Shown here in pieces: positions 7,521 to 15,774 of a stretch of 64,000 nucleotides of DNA. The stretch covers positions 6,064,794-6,128,793 of the forward strand of contig AP018280.1 of assembly GCA_004296455.1 (NCBI GenBank). Direction: 5' to 3'. The notes below the pieces were generated by a model. That model saw nothing but the letters and a program-made list of their open reading frames with translations. It searched no databases and was not told the origin of the DNA. This stretch comes from Calothrix sp. NIES-4101 (GTDB lineage Bacteria; Cyanobacteriota; Cyanobacteriia; Cyanobacteriales; Nostocaceae). The stretch's first letter is position 1, and every line of letters starts with the position of its first letter. Both the position numbers and the translations under genes were made by a program.

Positions 7521-9401
7521 ATGGACTGGAATCCAGGACAGGCGTTATTTGGGGGACGCTACATTATCGAAGGTAAACTTGGGGAAGGTGGAATTGGCAT
7601 AACTTATCTAGCGAAAACTCAATCACATCAACTGCGAGTTATCAAAACCCTCAAAGAAGAGATATTAAATAATCGTTCCTGGAAACCACATCGTGATAAA
7701 TTGCGGCAAGATTTTCGTGATGAAGCTGTGAGATTAGCTGTTTGTCGTCATCCCCATGTTGTGCAAATCGAGAATATTTTCGATGAAGAGAATTTGCCTT
7801 GTATGGTGATGGAATATATTCAAGGGGAAGATTTAGGTAAGCGACTTCGACGCACAGGGATAGTCTCAGAAACCGAAGCGCTACTTTACATCAATCAAAT
7901 TGGTGATGCATTGACGGTAATTCATCGTAAAGGTTTACTACACAGAGATATTAAGCCCCGTAACATCATGATTCGCACGGGAAAATTAGAAGCGGTGTTG
8001 ATTGATTTTGGAATTGCCAGAGAATTTATACCGGGCGTTGTCCAACGGCATACAGTATATCGTACACCTGGATTTGCTCCACCGGAACAGTATCAGCTAG
8101 AAGCAATACGAGGTGAATATATTGATGTTTATGGTTTAGCAGCAACTCTTTATACATTATTGACGGGAGTAGTACCGACAAGCGCGGACGATCGCCTTCG
8201 TAATGTGCCCTTGGAAACACCGTTAAAATTTAACCCCAATATTAGTTCTGGGGTGAATCTCGCAATATTACAGGGGATGGAAATGCGATCGCAATTTCGC
8301 CCCCAGTCAGTGGCAGAATGGTTAAGCTTGTTGAGTTCTGGTATTGACGAAGCTTCTTCTGTACCACGGACAATAATACCATCGGTACAAGCAAATATTC
8401 CAACTACTATTATTTCCCAACCTATTCCTCCAACTCACATATTACCAAGGGTTATTCCACCTCAACAGAACTGGAAATATCACAGTGGGCAATCTGGGAA
8501 GCAGAGCTTTTCGCCGGAGGTGTATCGCACCCTCCAGGGACATAGGAGTATGGTTTATGCAGTTGCTATTAGTCCTAGTGGAGATTTTTTTGCTAGTGCT
8601 GGTAACGATAATACTGTCAAATTGTGGAAATTAGAGACAGGGGAAAAACTACGCCAATTAGGACACTGGTTTTCTGGACATAATGATTCAGTTTGGACTC
8701 TTGCCTTCAACCATGACGGAGAAATCCTAGCTAGTGGTAGTTGGGACAATAGTATTAAACTTTGGCAATTTCATACAGGTAAAATAATTTGTACTTTGAC
8801 AGTTCATTGCCACAGTGTCAACGCTCTCGCCTTTAGTCCCGATGGACAATTACTCGCCAGTGGTAGTGCTGATTGCCTCATCAAAATTACACAAGTCAAT
8901 ACTGGTGACGAAATTAAGACCTTTGCTGGACATGAAGATGCTGTTAATTCCCTAGCTTTTAGCCCTGATGGACAATTACTTGCCAGTGCGAGTTCGGACT
9001 TTACAATTAAGGTTTGGGAAGTAAATACAGGTCAAGAAATATACACTCTGTCTGGCCATAGTTTTTTTGTGAATTGTCTTTTATTTGACAATGAAGGTGA
9101 AGTTATTATCAGCAGTAGTAGTGATAAAACAATCAAATTCTGGAATGTGATTACTGGTAAAGAAATCCGCACACTTACAGGACATACTGACGTAGTTTCA
9201 TCAATTTCCCTCAGTCAAAACTCAGATATTCTCGTTAGTGGCAGTTGGGATAAAACAATTAAAGTTTGGCATATGGAAACAGGAGCAGAAATTTGTACCC
9301 TCACGGGACATGAAAACTATATTCGTTCTGTTGCTATTAGTCCAGATGGGAAGACAATTGTCAGTGCTGGGGATGATAATTTGATTAAGATTTGGCGTTA
9401 G
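7521..9401 (+). CDS. Serine/threonine protein kinase with C-terminal WD40 propeller
   Basis: 626 aa. Residues 10-270 are a Hanks-type kinase with intact motifs: glycine loop GKLGEGGIGITY, Lys in RVIKTLKEE, catalytic HRDIKPRNIM, metal-binding IDFGIAREF and APPEQY. A Pro/Ile-rich linker (about 275-335) follows. Residues 335-626 form seven WD40 blades (endings DNTVKLWKL, DNSIKLWQF, DCLIKITQV, DFTIKVWEV, DKTIKFWNV, DKTIKVWHM, DNLIKIWR), one complete propeller. Such kinase-WD fusions are common in filamentous cyanobacteria and likely use the propeller to choose partners. No transmembrane helix is seen. The divergent neighbour is the output-less heme sensor. Confidence 0.95.
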   Translation: MDWNPGQALFGGRYIIEGKLGEGGIGITYLAKTQSHQLRVIKTLKEEILNNRSWKPHRDKLRQDFRDEAVRLAVCRHPHVVQIENIFDEENLPCMVMEYIQGEDLGKRLRRTGIVSETEALLYINQIGDALTVIHRKGLLHRDIKPRNIMIRTGKLEAVLIDFGIAREFIPGVVQRHTVYRTPGFAPPEQYQLEAIRGEYIDVYGLAATLYTLLTGVVPTSADDRLRNVPLETPLKFNPNISSGVNLAILQGMEMRSQFRPQSVAEWLSLLSSGIDEASSVPRTIIPSVQANIPTTIISQPIPPTHILPRVIPPQQNWKYHSGQSGKQSFSPEVYRTLQGHRSMVYAVAISPSGDFFASAGNDNTVKLWKLETGEKLRQLGHWFSGHNDSVWTLAFNHDGEILASGSWDNSIKLWQFHTGKIICTLTVHCHSVNALAFSPDGQLLASGSADCLIKITQVNTGDEIKTFAGHEDAVNSLAFSPDGQLLASASSDFTIKVWEVNTGQEIYTLSGHSFFVNCLLFDNEGEVIISSSSDKTIKFWNVITGKEIRTLTGHTDVVSSISLSQNSDILVSGSWDKTIKVWHMETGAEICTLTGHENYIRSVAISPDGKTIVSAGDDNLIKIWR

Positions 9402-9765
9402 GTATGAATCATAAATCAAGTTCACCTCAATAATTGAAGATAAGAGCGACGCGAAGAAAAACAGCACATGTATAAAAGTATATATATCATCTGAATATCA
9501 TCTGAGCTAATCACTGGCAATTCAAGTTTCTCCGAGTTTCCTCGTCTTTGAGTCTCCGTGCCAGCCTTAACAATAAGTCTTAAATTAGACATTATATGAA
9601 ATAATTTGACGGAGGATTTACTCCTGCCGCCAAAGTAATACCAATTCTCCACAATTTGTGTGTTAACAGATGGTGGAGAAACCAGATACATTGATGATTT
9701 ATTGTCAACCTTGCTAAGTCCTGATGTTATTTGAAGTAACTCTGGACTTCAAATTTGGATCAAGT
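9402..9765. other. Convergent spacer with a dispersed-repeat remnant
   Basis: No gene is seen between the kinase and the oxidoreductase. Around 9520-9590 the sequence (TTTCTCCGAGTTTCC, then TCTCCGTGCCAG and TTAACAATAAG) resembles segments at 24150-24215 and 54645-54705, suggesting a decayed dispersed element. Confidence 0.45.
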
Positions 9766-10788
9766 TTACTTGACAAATTGCGGCATAATTTCTGCGGCGG
9801 TAAAGATTCCGTGGATACCGCGTTTGTAAAGTTGTATTCCAGCTTTCAAATATCCAAATGCGGGCCCACAGACATTAGCTGCCATACTAGTTTCATCACC
9901 TAGTGTAAAAGTATGGGTAGAAATTTTGCCTTCAAAGGTACGTCCGGTAATTTTGACGTTGGTACTGAGGGGCTTTTTAGGGTTGCGGGTATCCACTACA
10001 CCACCAACAGTAACTCGATCGCGATCGCAAATTCCTGCCATTTCTAACATGACATCATCGGCATGTTCCATATTCTCTAATTTCAAAATGCCGTTGGTTT
10101 GATCTAATAATGCTTCCACTTCCTTATCTGTCATTGCCCTAGCAGTTTCTACACTGTAACCGGGCATATGAGCAATATCTTCGCGAATTGTGGCACGATA
10201 TGCTTCCCAATTGGCAATTCCCACACCAAAAGTAATTTCAACTTGATGTATCTCCGCATAGCTTTGGGCGGCTAGTGATGCGGCAGCAGTTAACAAACCG
10301 GGAGTTGCTCCACATCCTGTCATATAGGTAATCCCTGCCGCTTGCAGTTCAGCTTTCATTGCCAAAAGTTGTTCAACTGCACTGGTGCGCTTAATGGCAT
10401 CAACGAGTACGCCACGCCAACCTAATTTGATAAATTGCTTGGCAACCGATGCAATAAAGTCATTGGGAAGATTTGGCAAGGCTAGAAAGTAACCATCAAC
10501 GGGACAACCGCTAGCAATTAACTCTTCAATACTTTCAGTTGTAATTTTTCCATTTGGCTCTAAATATCCCAATGAGCCTTGAGATTGGTATGTGGTGATA
10601 CAGGTTTTCGCATCTAGCCCCTCATTTGCATAAACATAACCATTTTTATCTGCTGCTGCTACCAATAGCATTTCTCGCTTCGGTGCAAGCACCTTGGCTG
10701 CTGCTTGTCCTAATCCTCCAAAACCCAATACTCCAACGCGCATCTTTGCTGACATATTTCTCAAATTGATCGCTTGTTCTGGACTCAT
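9766..10788 (-). CDS. Saccharopine dehydrogenase-like NAD(P)-dependent oxidoreductase
   Basis: 340 aa from ATG 10788; an alternative ATG at 10755 (MSAKMRVG) would place the Rossmann strand nearer the N-terminus and may be the real start. The dinucleotide-binding motif is [15 protein letters not shown]. The mid region has [19 protein letters not shown], typical of the saccharopine dehydrogenase / homospermidine synthase-like superfamily, and the C-terminus ends with [20 protein letters not shown]. The natural substrate is not established for the cyanobacterial branch, so I do not assign lysine metabolism. It is a single gene, convergent with the kinase-WD40 gene. Confidence 0.82.
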   Translation of the reverse strand: MSPEQAINLRNMSAKMRVGVLGFGGLGQAAAKVLAPKREMLLVAAADKNGYVYANEGLDAKTCITTYQSQGSLGYLEPNGKITTESIEELIASGCPVDGYFLALPNLPNDFIASVAKQFIKLGWRGVLVDAIKRTSAVEQLLAMKAELQAAGITYMTGCGATPGLLTAAASLAAQSYAEIHQVEITFGVGIANWEAYRATIREDIAHMPGYSVETARAMTDKEVEALLDQTNGILKLENMEHADDVMLEMAGICDRDRVTVGGVVDTRNPKKPLSTNVKITGRTFEGKISTHTFTLGDETSMAANVCGPAFGYLKAGIQLYKRGIHGIFTAAEIMPQFVK

Positions 10789-11323
10789 ATATCAAGTAAA
10801 TCTAAATCAAAATAATTTAGGCAAATTATTCGGGCTAATCCAAAAGCTTATAACATTTTGGATTTGAGTTTTTGGATTTTAGATTTTTATTTATAAATGG
10901 GACTCACTGGCTCTACGTCAGTCCTGATTAGCCTGTGCCCAATTCCCCTAGCAAAGGCACAAATATTAAGATAAATTCAATCATAATGATAAACTTTTTC
11001 AATAAACCTGAGGTATTTTACATGGAATATATCCCTGTAATTCCTTGCTGCATGAGCTTTTACCCCAATCTTATACTTACATTGCAAGTTGATTTGCTAG
11101 CTTGACTAATCCTAAAGGTTAAGGGAAACTTACATATAGCAGATGTATTACCTAATAAAAGTAATAAATTTTGTAAAGATTCTGAGATATATATTTTGAT
11201 AGATGGAACATTAGTTAACAAATGGCAAGTTTGTAACTTCAAGACATGTTCCCAGGCTATTTTATGTAGCCTTTTGCTAGAGCAGTACAATCCGAGCGTA
11301 TTTAATTCGTGGTTGGCATAAAA
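10789..11323. other. Intergenic region, no gene seen
   Basis: About 530 bases between two divergent genes. It is AT-rich and contains a degenerate GATTTTG-type heptamer stretch at about 10857-10890. No ORF of convincing quality and no recognisable RNA is present. Confidence 0.4.
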
Positions 11324-11536
11324 ATGGAAACATTAGAATTCATTATCTATCCAGATGGTCGGGTACAAGAAAAAGTCACTGGCATTGTGGGTGCTTCCTG
11401 CGCTGAAGTCACTGCGGCAATAGAAGCCCAGCTAGGACTAGTACTAAATCATGAGCCAACCTCAGAATATTTTGCGACTCAACAGGTACAGCAAACTGGC
11501 GTGGCGAACGCGCAGACAAGTTTCAGCGACTGGTAA
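11324..11536 (+). CDS. DUF2997 family small protein
   Basis: 70 aa from ATG 11324 (METLEFIIYPDGRVQEKV); an in-frame GTG at 11309 adds five residues of unlikely origin. The family is recognised by the N-terminal strand pattern EFIIYPDGRVQEKVTGIVG and the CAEVTAAIEAQLG helix. Function is unknown. It is first of a co-directional trio with a Ycf35 protein 99 bases later and a ferredoxin, an association conserved in cyanobacteria. This suggests that all three act together, perhaps in an iron-sulfur or photosynthesis-related step (inference). Confidence 0.8.
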   Translation: METLEFIIYPDGRVQEKVTGIVGASCAEVTAAIEAQLGLVLNHEPTSEYFATQQVQQTGVANAQTSFSDW

Positions 11537-11635
11537 ATTTTCGACTGAATTTTTCGATCTAACTTTAAATTTCAACTCTGTTGACTTCAACAGCAATTAC
11601 ATTCACCCGATCGCATTCACAACAATCAAAAAACC

Positions 11636-12022
11636 ATGTCACATTTTAGCCAAATCAAAACCCAAATCCGTAACCTTGAATCCTTGCAAGAAGCACTTAC
11701 AGACTTAGGCATTGATTGGAAGCCAGGACCTTGTCAGGTAAGGGGTTATCGCGGTCAAACTCACGATGCAGAAATTGTGATCGCCCAAGATAACAATTAC
11801 GACATTGGCTTTCGCTGGAATGGTAAAGAGTATGAACTTGTAGCTGATTTACAATATTGGCAGCAAGATTTGTCTGTGGAAGGATTTTTGCGTAAAATTA
11901 CCCAGCGTTATGCATTTCAAACAGTCATGAAAGAGACTGCCCGTGCTGGCTTCCAAGTTGCTGAACAACAAAATCATGAAGATGGTTCGATTCGCTTAGT
12001 TGTGCAGCGTTGGAGTGCATAA
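11636..12022 (+). CDS. ycf35: Ycf35 / DUF1257 protein
   Basis: 128 aa, ATG start (MSHFSQIKTQIRNLESLQEAL). This is the conserved cyanobacterial and red-algal plastid Ycf35 family; typical segments are GHDAE-like TQTHDAEIV, DIGFRWNGKEYELVADLQYW and a C-terminal GSIRLVVQRW. Length is normal. No catalytic residues or membrane segments are evident and no biochemical function is established. It sits between DUF2997 and ferredoxin genes on the same strand and is likely cotranscribed with at least DUF2997. Confidence 0.9.
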   Translation: MSHFSQIKTQIRNLESLQEALTDLGIDWKPGPCQVRGYRGQTHDAEIVIAQDNNYDIGFRWNGKEYELVADLQYWQQDLSVEGFLRKITQRYAFQTVMKETARAGFQVAEQQNHEDGSIRLVVQRWSA

Positions 12023-12204
12023 TCCCTATTAATAAATTCGTCGTATCCTACGGTTGTTACGTTTTAGGGTATCTCGTAGGTTAATTATTAGCCTTGAACC
12101 TATGTAACTTGTCATTGATGCAAGTTCCTAGGGAAGCAGGTTAAAAGCGATTTGCAAGCTACGCAATTGCTTTGTGATTGCGAACATTTTGGAGAATTGG
12201 TGTC

Positions 12205-12669
12205 ATGGCTGATTTTGTAGCCTCGCCAGTAGATGGTGACGACAATCGTTCGGGTTTGGAGCCGGAATTAGGGGGATTTTTACGGGAGTCTCCGGAGCGT
12301 TCTGGATTTGAACCAGAATTAGGCGGTATATTGCGGCAAAAAGGTGTTTACGTTGATGAAATCACCTGTATTGGATGCAAACACTGCGCCCATGTTGCCC
12401 GGAATACATTTTACATTGAACCCGACTACGGGCGATCGCGTGTGATACGTCAGGATGGGGATTCTGAAGAAATGGTGCAAGAGGCAATTGATACTTGTCC
12501 GGTTGACTGCATTCATTGGGTTGATTATACCGAACTCCGGAAGTTGGAGGACGATCGTAAGTATCAAGTGATTCCTGTTGCTGGATATCCAGTGGAAGGG
12601 GCTGTTGCATCTGCCCAGAAACGACGTAGAAAGCAGAAAGCGATTAATAATAAAAAATCCCATGATTAA
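12205..12669 (+). CDS. Ferredoxin with duplicated N-terminal extension
   Basis: 154 aa from ATG 12205, preceded by GGAG; the upstream TTG at 12178 is less likely. Cysteines CIGCKHCAHVARN plus a distal CPVDCIHW give a bacterial-type iron-sulfur ferredoxin domain (about residues 50-110): the CxxCxxC and later CP pattern could hold one 4Fe-4S cluster. Before it lies a 17-residue tandem duplication, RSGLEPELGGFLRESPE followed by RSGFEPELGGILRQKGV. The C-terminus is basic (QKRRRKQKA). It would carry electrons to or from an unknown partner; gene order links it with DUF2997 and Ycf35. Transcription probably ends at the strong hairpin at 12728. Confidence 0.9.
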   Translation: MADFVASPVDGDDNRSGLEPELGGFLRESPERSGFEPELGGILRQKGVYVDEITCIGCKHCAHVARNTFYIEPDYGRSRVIRQDGDSEEMVQEAIDTCPVDCIHWVDYTELRKLEDDRKYQVIPVAGYPVEGAVASAQKRRRKQKAINNKKSHD

Positions 12670-12727
12670 CTATTTTATCAAGTAGTTGGCATCGGGATGT
12701 GATTGGCATGAAATCGGAATGAAATTT

Positions 12728-12760
12728 AAAAGGGTTGTGGTAGCAACCCTTTTGTTTTTT
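12728..12760 (+). terminator. Rho-independent terminator
   Basis: AAAAGGGTTG (12728-12737) pairs perfectly with CAACCCTTTT (12744-12753) around a six-base loop, then GTTTTTT. It lies between the ferredoxin gene and the converging DUF4335 gene. As the stem starts with A residues it could also stop minus-strand transcripts. Confidence 0.85.
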
Positions 12761-12764
12761 ATAT

Positions 12765-14447
12765 TTAATCGGTTTCTGGGAAAGTCTGAACTTTACCATC
12801 AGGAGCAAAAACAGCACGAATACGTATAGATTGCCCATTACGGTTGGGAGATACAAAACGTTCACCAATCAGAGGCATTCCCGTGCGATCAATATAGTCC
12901 CGTGAAGCTCTACCTAAAGGTAAAATTCGCTCAATTGTACCATCAACACCAACTAATAAACTGTATTCTAAACTCTGCTTTAACCCTGTAGGAGGTTGCC
13001 AACGACTTTTGAGGGCATTTCTGGCTTCTGCAACTTGAGGAGTATCAAAAATTGTACCGCTTTGATTAGCAGCACTATTGCTAGTTCTGCTGGTATTGCT
13101 GGTGGTAGCCAAATCGGTAGTATTTCTGGCATCCCGCAATCTACCAATCAATTCTGAAGGATCATTGGCATTTGCTCGCGAAGCTTCTTGAGTTTTTGCT
13201 CCTGTACGGGGATTTGCTGGTTTTGGTTCTGGTGATAAGAGTGGTAGTGCGGAGATATCGCTAGGTAAGTTTCCTCTTCTTGCCGAATTAGAGCTTGTCG
13301 CGCCACTTTGACTAATATTTGGTTGCAAGACAATTGAAGGAGGAAGCGGAGGTGGTGTCTGAGGTATTTTACTGATAGCAATATTCGGTAATTTAGGATT
13401 TGCCGCTCCTGGTATAGAAAAAGTACTTCTTGATGATGGTACGGGTGCAGTTGGAAAACTGAAATTAGCCGGATTAGAAGCGCTGGAAGGAGCGTTAGTC
13501 CCTACATTTGCTGGTAATTGCGCGACTGAGTTAGCAGCAGTACCTGGAGATACTTGTGCATTGGGAGGAATTGCCCCAGGTGTCGCGGTGGTTGGCAAAC
13601 CAGGAACTACGCCAGTGGAACCAGGGGGTGGCGTTGGTGGTAATCCTCCCAAGTTGGGCAAACTTTCTTGTGTTAACAGGCTGGGTAAAGGTGTTGGTAG
13701 TGTCTCTGTAGTTGGAGCTTGCAGAGCAACGTTTTCCTGTTTAGCTGTTTCTTTATTTGCTGTTTGTTGGCGGTTACGATTGGCATACTGTAGAGTCAGA
13801 GGTGTTAAACCTACAGCTACGGCAATAACTGCGGCAATTGGTGCCCAAGCCGGCACAGCAGAACTGCGGCGACGGCTCTCCAGGTTGGGTAATGCCAGTA
13901 CGTCACTAGAGTACTCGTCAAGGGCAGACGCAAGATCGAAAAGTTGCAGGAGGCTAAGTTTAACGACTCCTCCAGGTACTTGGGAAGCTAATGAACCGAG
14001 AAATAAATTATGTGATAAGTGACTGCTGGGTTCGATATAAATATCACCCTTGGGTTCAATTCTGGGTATTTCGGGATTAAATGGTTTTCCTAAAGTGCTG
14101 GTTCGCGATGAAAAATTTGCAGAATCTTGTATTTCTGTATTGTTTAAATCTTGATCTTGGTTTTCTAATGTCGAATAGCTTTCCCAAAATTTATCTGGAG
14201 ATTTTTGGAGGAACTCCTTGACGTAGCCTGTCACCACTGCATACAAGGCTTCCAGCCGATCGCGATCGCCTCTGATTGCAATCCTCTGTTCTTCTGGTAA
14301 TCGTGGATCGTCAAAACGAAGTTCAAAGCGTAGTTGCTTGAGAACTGATTTACCCATCCATTGCGATAATGGTGAGCTTTGCGCCTTAACTTCCAGCGTA
14401 CAAGTAGGAGGTGTATAGCGACGGATGACAGAATTTGATAGAGGCAT
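12765..14447 (-). CDS. DUF4335 protein, single-pass with long Pro/Ser/Thr-rich region
   Basis: About 560 aa from ATG 14447 (MPLSNSVIRRYTPPTCTLEV); a TTG at 14471 is possible. Residues about 1-170 match the cyanobacterial DUF4335 N-terminal region (RRYTPPTCTLEV, LRFELRFDDPRLPEEQ). A transmembrane segment follows at about 195-220 (APIAAVIAVAVGLTPLTL). A long low-complexity stretch rich in Pro, Ser, Thr and Asn (about 225-430) then leads to a C-terminal globular part with YSLLVGVDGTIERILPLG. It lies downstream of DUF3038 on the same strand, a conserved pairing. Function is unknown; the topology suggests a membrane-anchored protein with a large extracytoplasmic or linker domain. Confidence 0.82.
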   Translation of the reverse strand: MPLSNSVIRRYTPPTCTLEVKAQSSPLSQWMGKSVLKQLRFELRFDDPRLPEEQRIAIRGDRDRLEALYAVVTGYVKEFLQKSPDKFWESYSTLENQDQDLNNTEIQDSANFSSRTSTLGKPFNPEIPRIEPKGDIYIEPSSHLSHNLFLGSLASQVPGGVVKLSLLQLFDLASALDEYSSDVLALPNLESRRRSSAVPAWAPIAAVIAVAVGLTPLTLQYANRNRQQTANKETAKQENVALQAPTTETLPTPLPSLLTQESLPNLGGLPPTPPPGSTGVVPGLPTTATPGAIPPNAQVSPGTAANSVAQLPANVGTNAPSSASNPANFSFPTAPVPSSRSTFSIPGAANPKLPNIAISKIPQTPPPLPPSIVLQPNISQSGATSSNSARRGNLPSDISALPLLSPEPKPANPRTGAKTQEASRANANDPSELIGRLRDARNTTDLATTSNTSRTSNSAANQSGTIFDTPQVAEARNALKSRWQPPTGLKQSLEYSLLVGVDGTIERILPLGRASRDYIDRTGMPLIGERFVSPNRNGQSIRIRAVFAPDGKVQTFPETD

Positions 14448-14477
14448 AGCAGAAAGTGCAATGGGGGACAATTTTAA

Positions 14478-14512
14478 GATTTTGGATTTTGGATTTTGGA
14501 TTTTGGATTTTT
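14478..14512 (+). repeat. Heptamer tandem repeat (GATTTTG, five units)
   Basis: Four exact GATTTTG units at 14478-14505 are followed by GATTTTT. The inverse-complement flavour (AATCTAAAAT, CAAATCTAAAAT) appears at about 14597-14630, so the two arms could pair across the DUF3038-DUF4335 spacer. Confidence 0.8.
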
Positions 14513-14617
14513 GCTAGTAGCAGGTAGTTGTTAATTGTTAAGGCTGAGTTTTGAATCAATTAACCATTAACCATGACGCATTAACAACCGACCAATCTAA
14601 AATCTCAAACCTCAAAT

Positions 14618-15223
14618 CTAAAATTTGGTTGAGCGGTCGATAAGTGCTAGCCAAAGACGGCGATGACCACCAGGACCACTGTAAAAAAGTAAATCTACTA
14701 GCAATTTCAACGCCAAATGGGTTAATAAATCCGTGGAGATTTCTTCGTCTTCCTCCATCCGCTCTTGGTATGTGTTGCAGAAAGCGTCAATATAATCTCC
14801 GAGTAGGGCAGCTTGATGGGGTTCGCGATCGCTCTCCGCCATTTGTTCGAGCAAGCTGACTGCCCGACGAATCAATTCTTGATGCTGTTTGGCAAGGTGG
14901 CAGGTGATGAGAACAAGCGATCGCGCTTCTTCAACATCAAGTTTTTTTCTCCCTCCTTGTCCTTTACGTAATGGGTTCGACTGGCGTAGTCGCCACAGCG
15001 CCACGCGATCGGGCACTTTTGATTCTAAGCCTAAATCAATGGCAGCACTCAGCATGGCTTCGGAGCCAATGCCAGTTAATGTTTCAAGCGCCAACAACAC
15101 TAAATCCAACTGAGTTTTGATGTTATCCCACTCTGTTAGGTCGGGAGTAACTATTTTGGTCAAGTCCTCCCACTGTGATGTTGGGTTGGGCGAATTGGCG
15201 GCAGGGTGCATAACTTTTAGCAT
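14618..15223 (-). CDS. DUF3038 protein
   Basis: 201 aa; ATG at 15223 or at 15211 (MLKV or MHPA). It is an all-helical, cyanobacteria-specific family recognised by DRVALWRLRQSNPLRKGQ and the C-terminal FYSGPGGHRRLWLALIDRS. There is no signal peptide or membrane helix. It is transcribed immediately before the DUF4335 gene, with a spacer that holds heptamer repeats. The pair is conserved in order across cyanobacteria, which suggests one process, not yet defined. Confidence 0.85.
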   Translation of the reverse strand: MLKVMHPAANSPNPTSQWEDLTKIVTPDLTEWDNIKTQLDLVLLALETLTGIGSEAMLSAAIDLGLESKVPDRVALWRLRQSNPLRKGQGGRKKLDVEEARSLVLITCHLAKQHQELIRRAVSLLEQMAESDREPHQAALLGDYIDAFCNTYQERMEEDEEISTDLLTHLALKLLVDLLFYSGPGGHRRLWLALIDRSTKF

Positions 15224-15774
15224 ACGCGATCGGGCTGGTAGGGGCTGTTGCTGTTACCCATTTTGAAACCAGACTCTCGGCTATTTCGATTGGTTTCCCA
15301 CCCTGGCGTTGTTCTGGATGTGAGAAAAGGGAGCAAGGGGGAGAGCAAAGCGGAGACAAGCAAGAAAGAATATACTTCTCGTGTTTGTGTTCCCTCGTTT
15401 CCGTATCTTCCTATTTTGTTGCCCTTAATCTGAATCCAGCAAATGGTAGCCAAGTGTCAATAATTTCTAGCGATTTGGTAAACAGCATCTTTTCTTTGTC
15501 TTACTCTAAGACGAAACCCATTTTGAAGAAAGTACGGGCACAAAAAATTATCCTTATTTTACTCATATAAATGAGCCAATAATCTATGTAATCTATCAGC
15601 AAACGCCAATTTATACTCGATAATTTGCCCTGCCGTCAATTCTGCATTTCCTATTTTCCGCAAAGTGTTAGCTGCTAACAGCAATTACTTTCGCTTCTAA
15701 ACTACTTGAAATTTAGATGCAGATAATGTCATTTTTAACAACCCCTACTAGTGATATTTTTTGCTTGGACAATT
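15224..15774. other. Intergenic region with a purine/pyrimidine-arm remnant
   Basis: About 550 bases without a credible gene. At about 15333-15425 a purine-rich arm (AGGGAGCAAGGGGGAGAG) is followed by a pyrimidine-rich arm (TTCCCTCGTTTCCGTATC), like a decayed member of the G-tract/C-tract palindrome family seen elsewhere in the window. Confidence 0.45.

Noticed and set aside
11022-11105. 27-codon frame preceded by a GAGG-like site upstream of DUF2997
   Set aside because: Too short, odd Cys/Pro composition (PCCMSFYPN) and nothing to support conservation.
13561-14022. 153-codon frame opposite DUF4335
   Set aside because: It is a shadow of the Pro/Ser/Thr-rich region; its Gly/Val-rich product is a low-complexity artefact.
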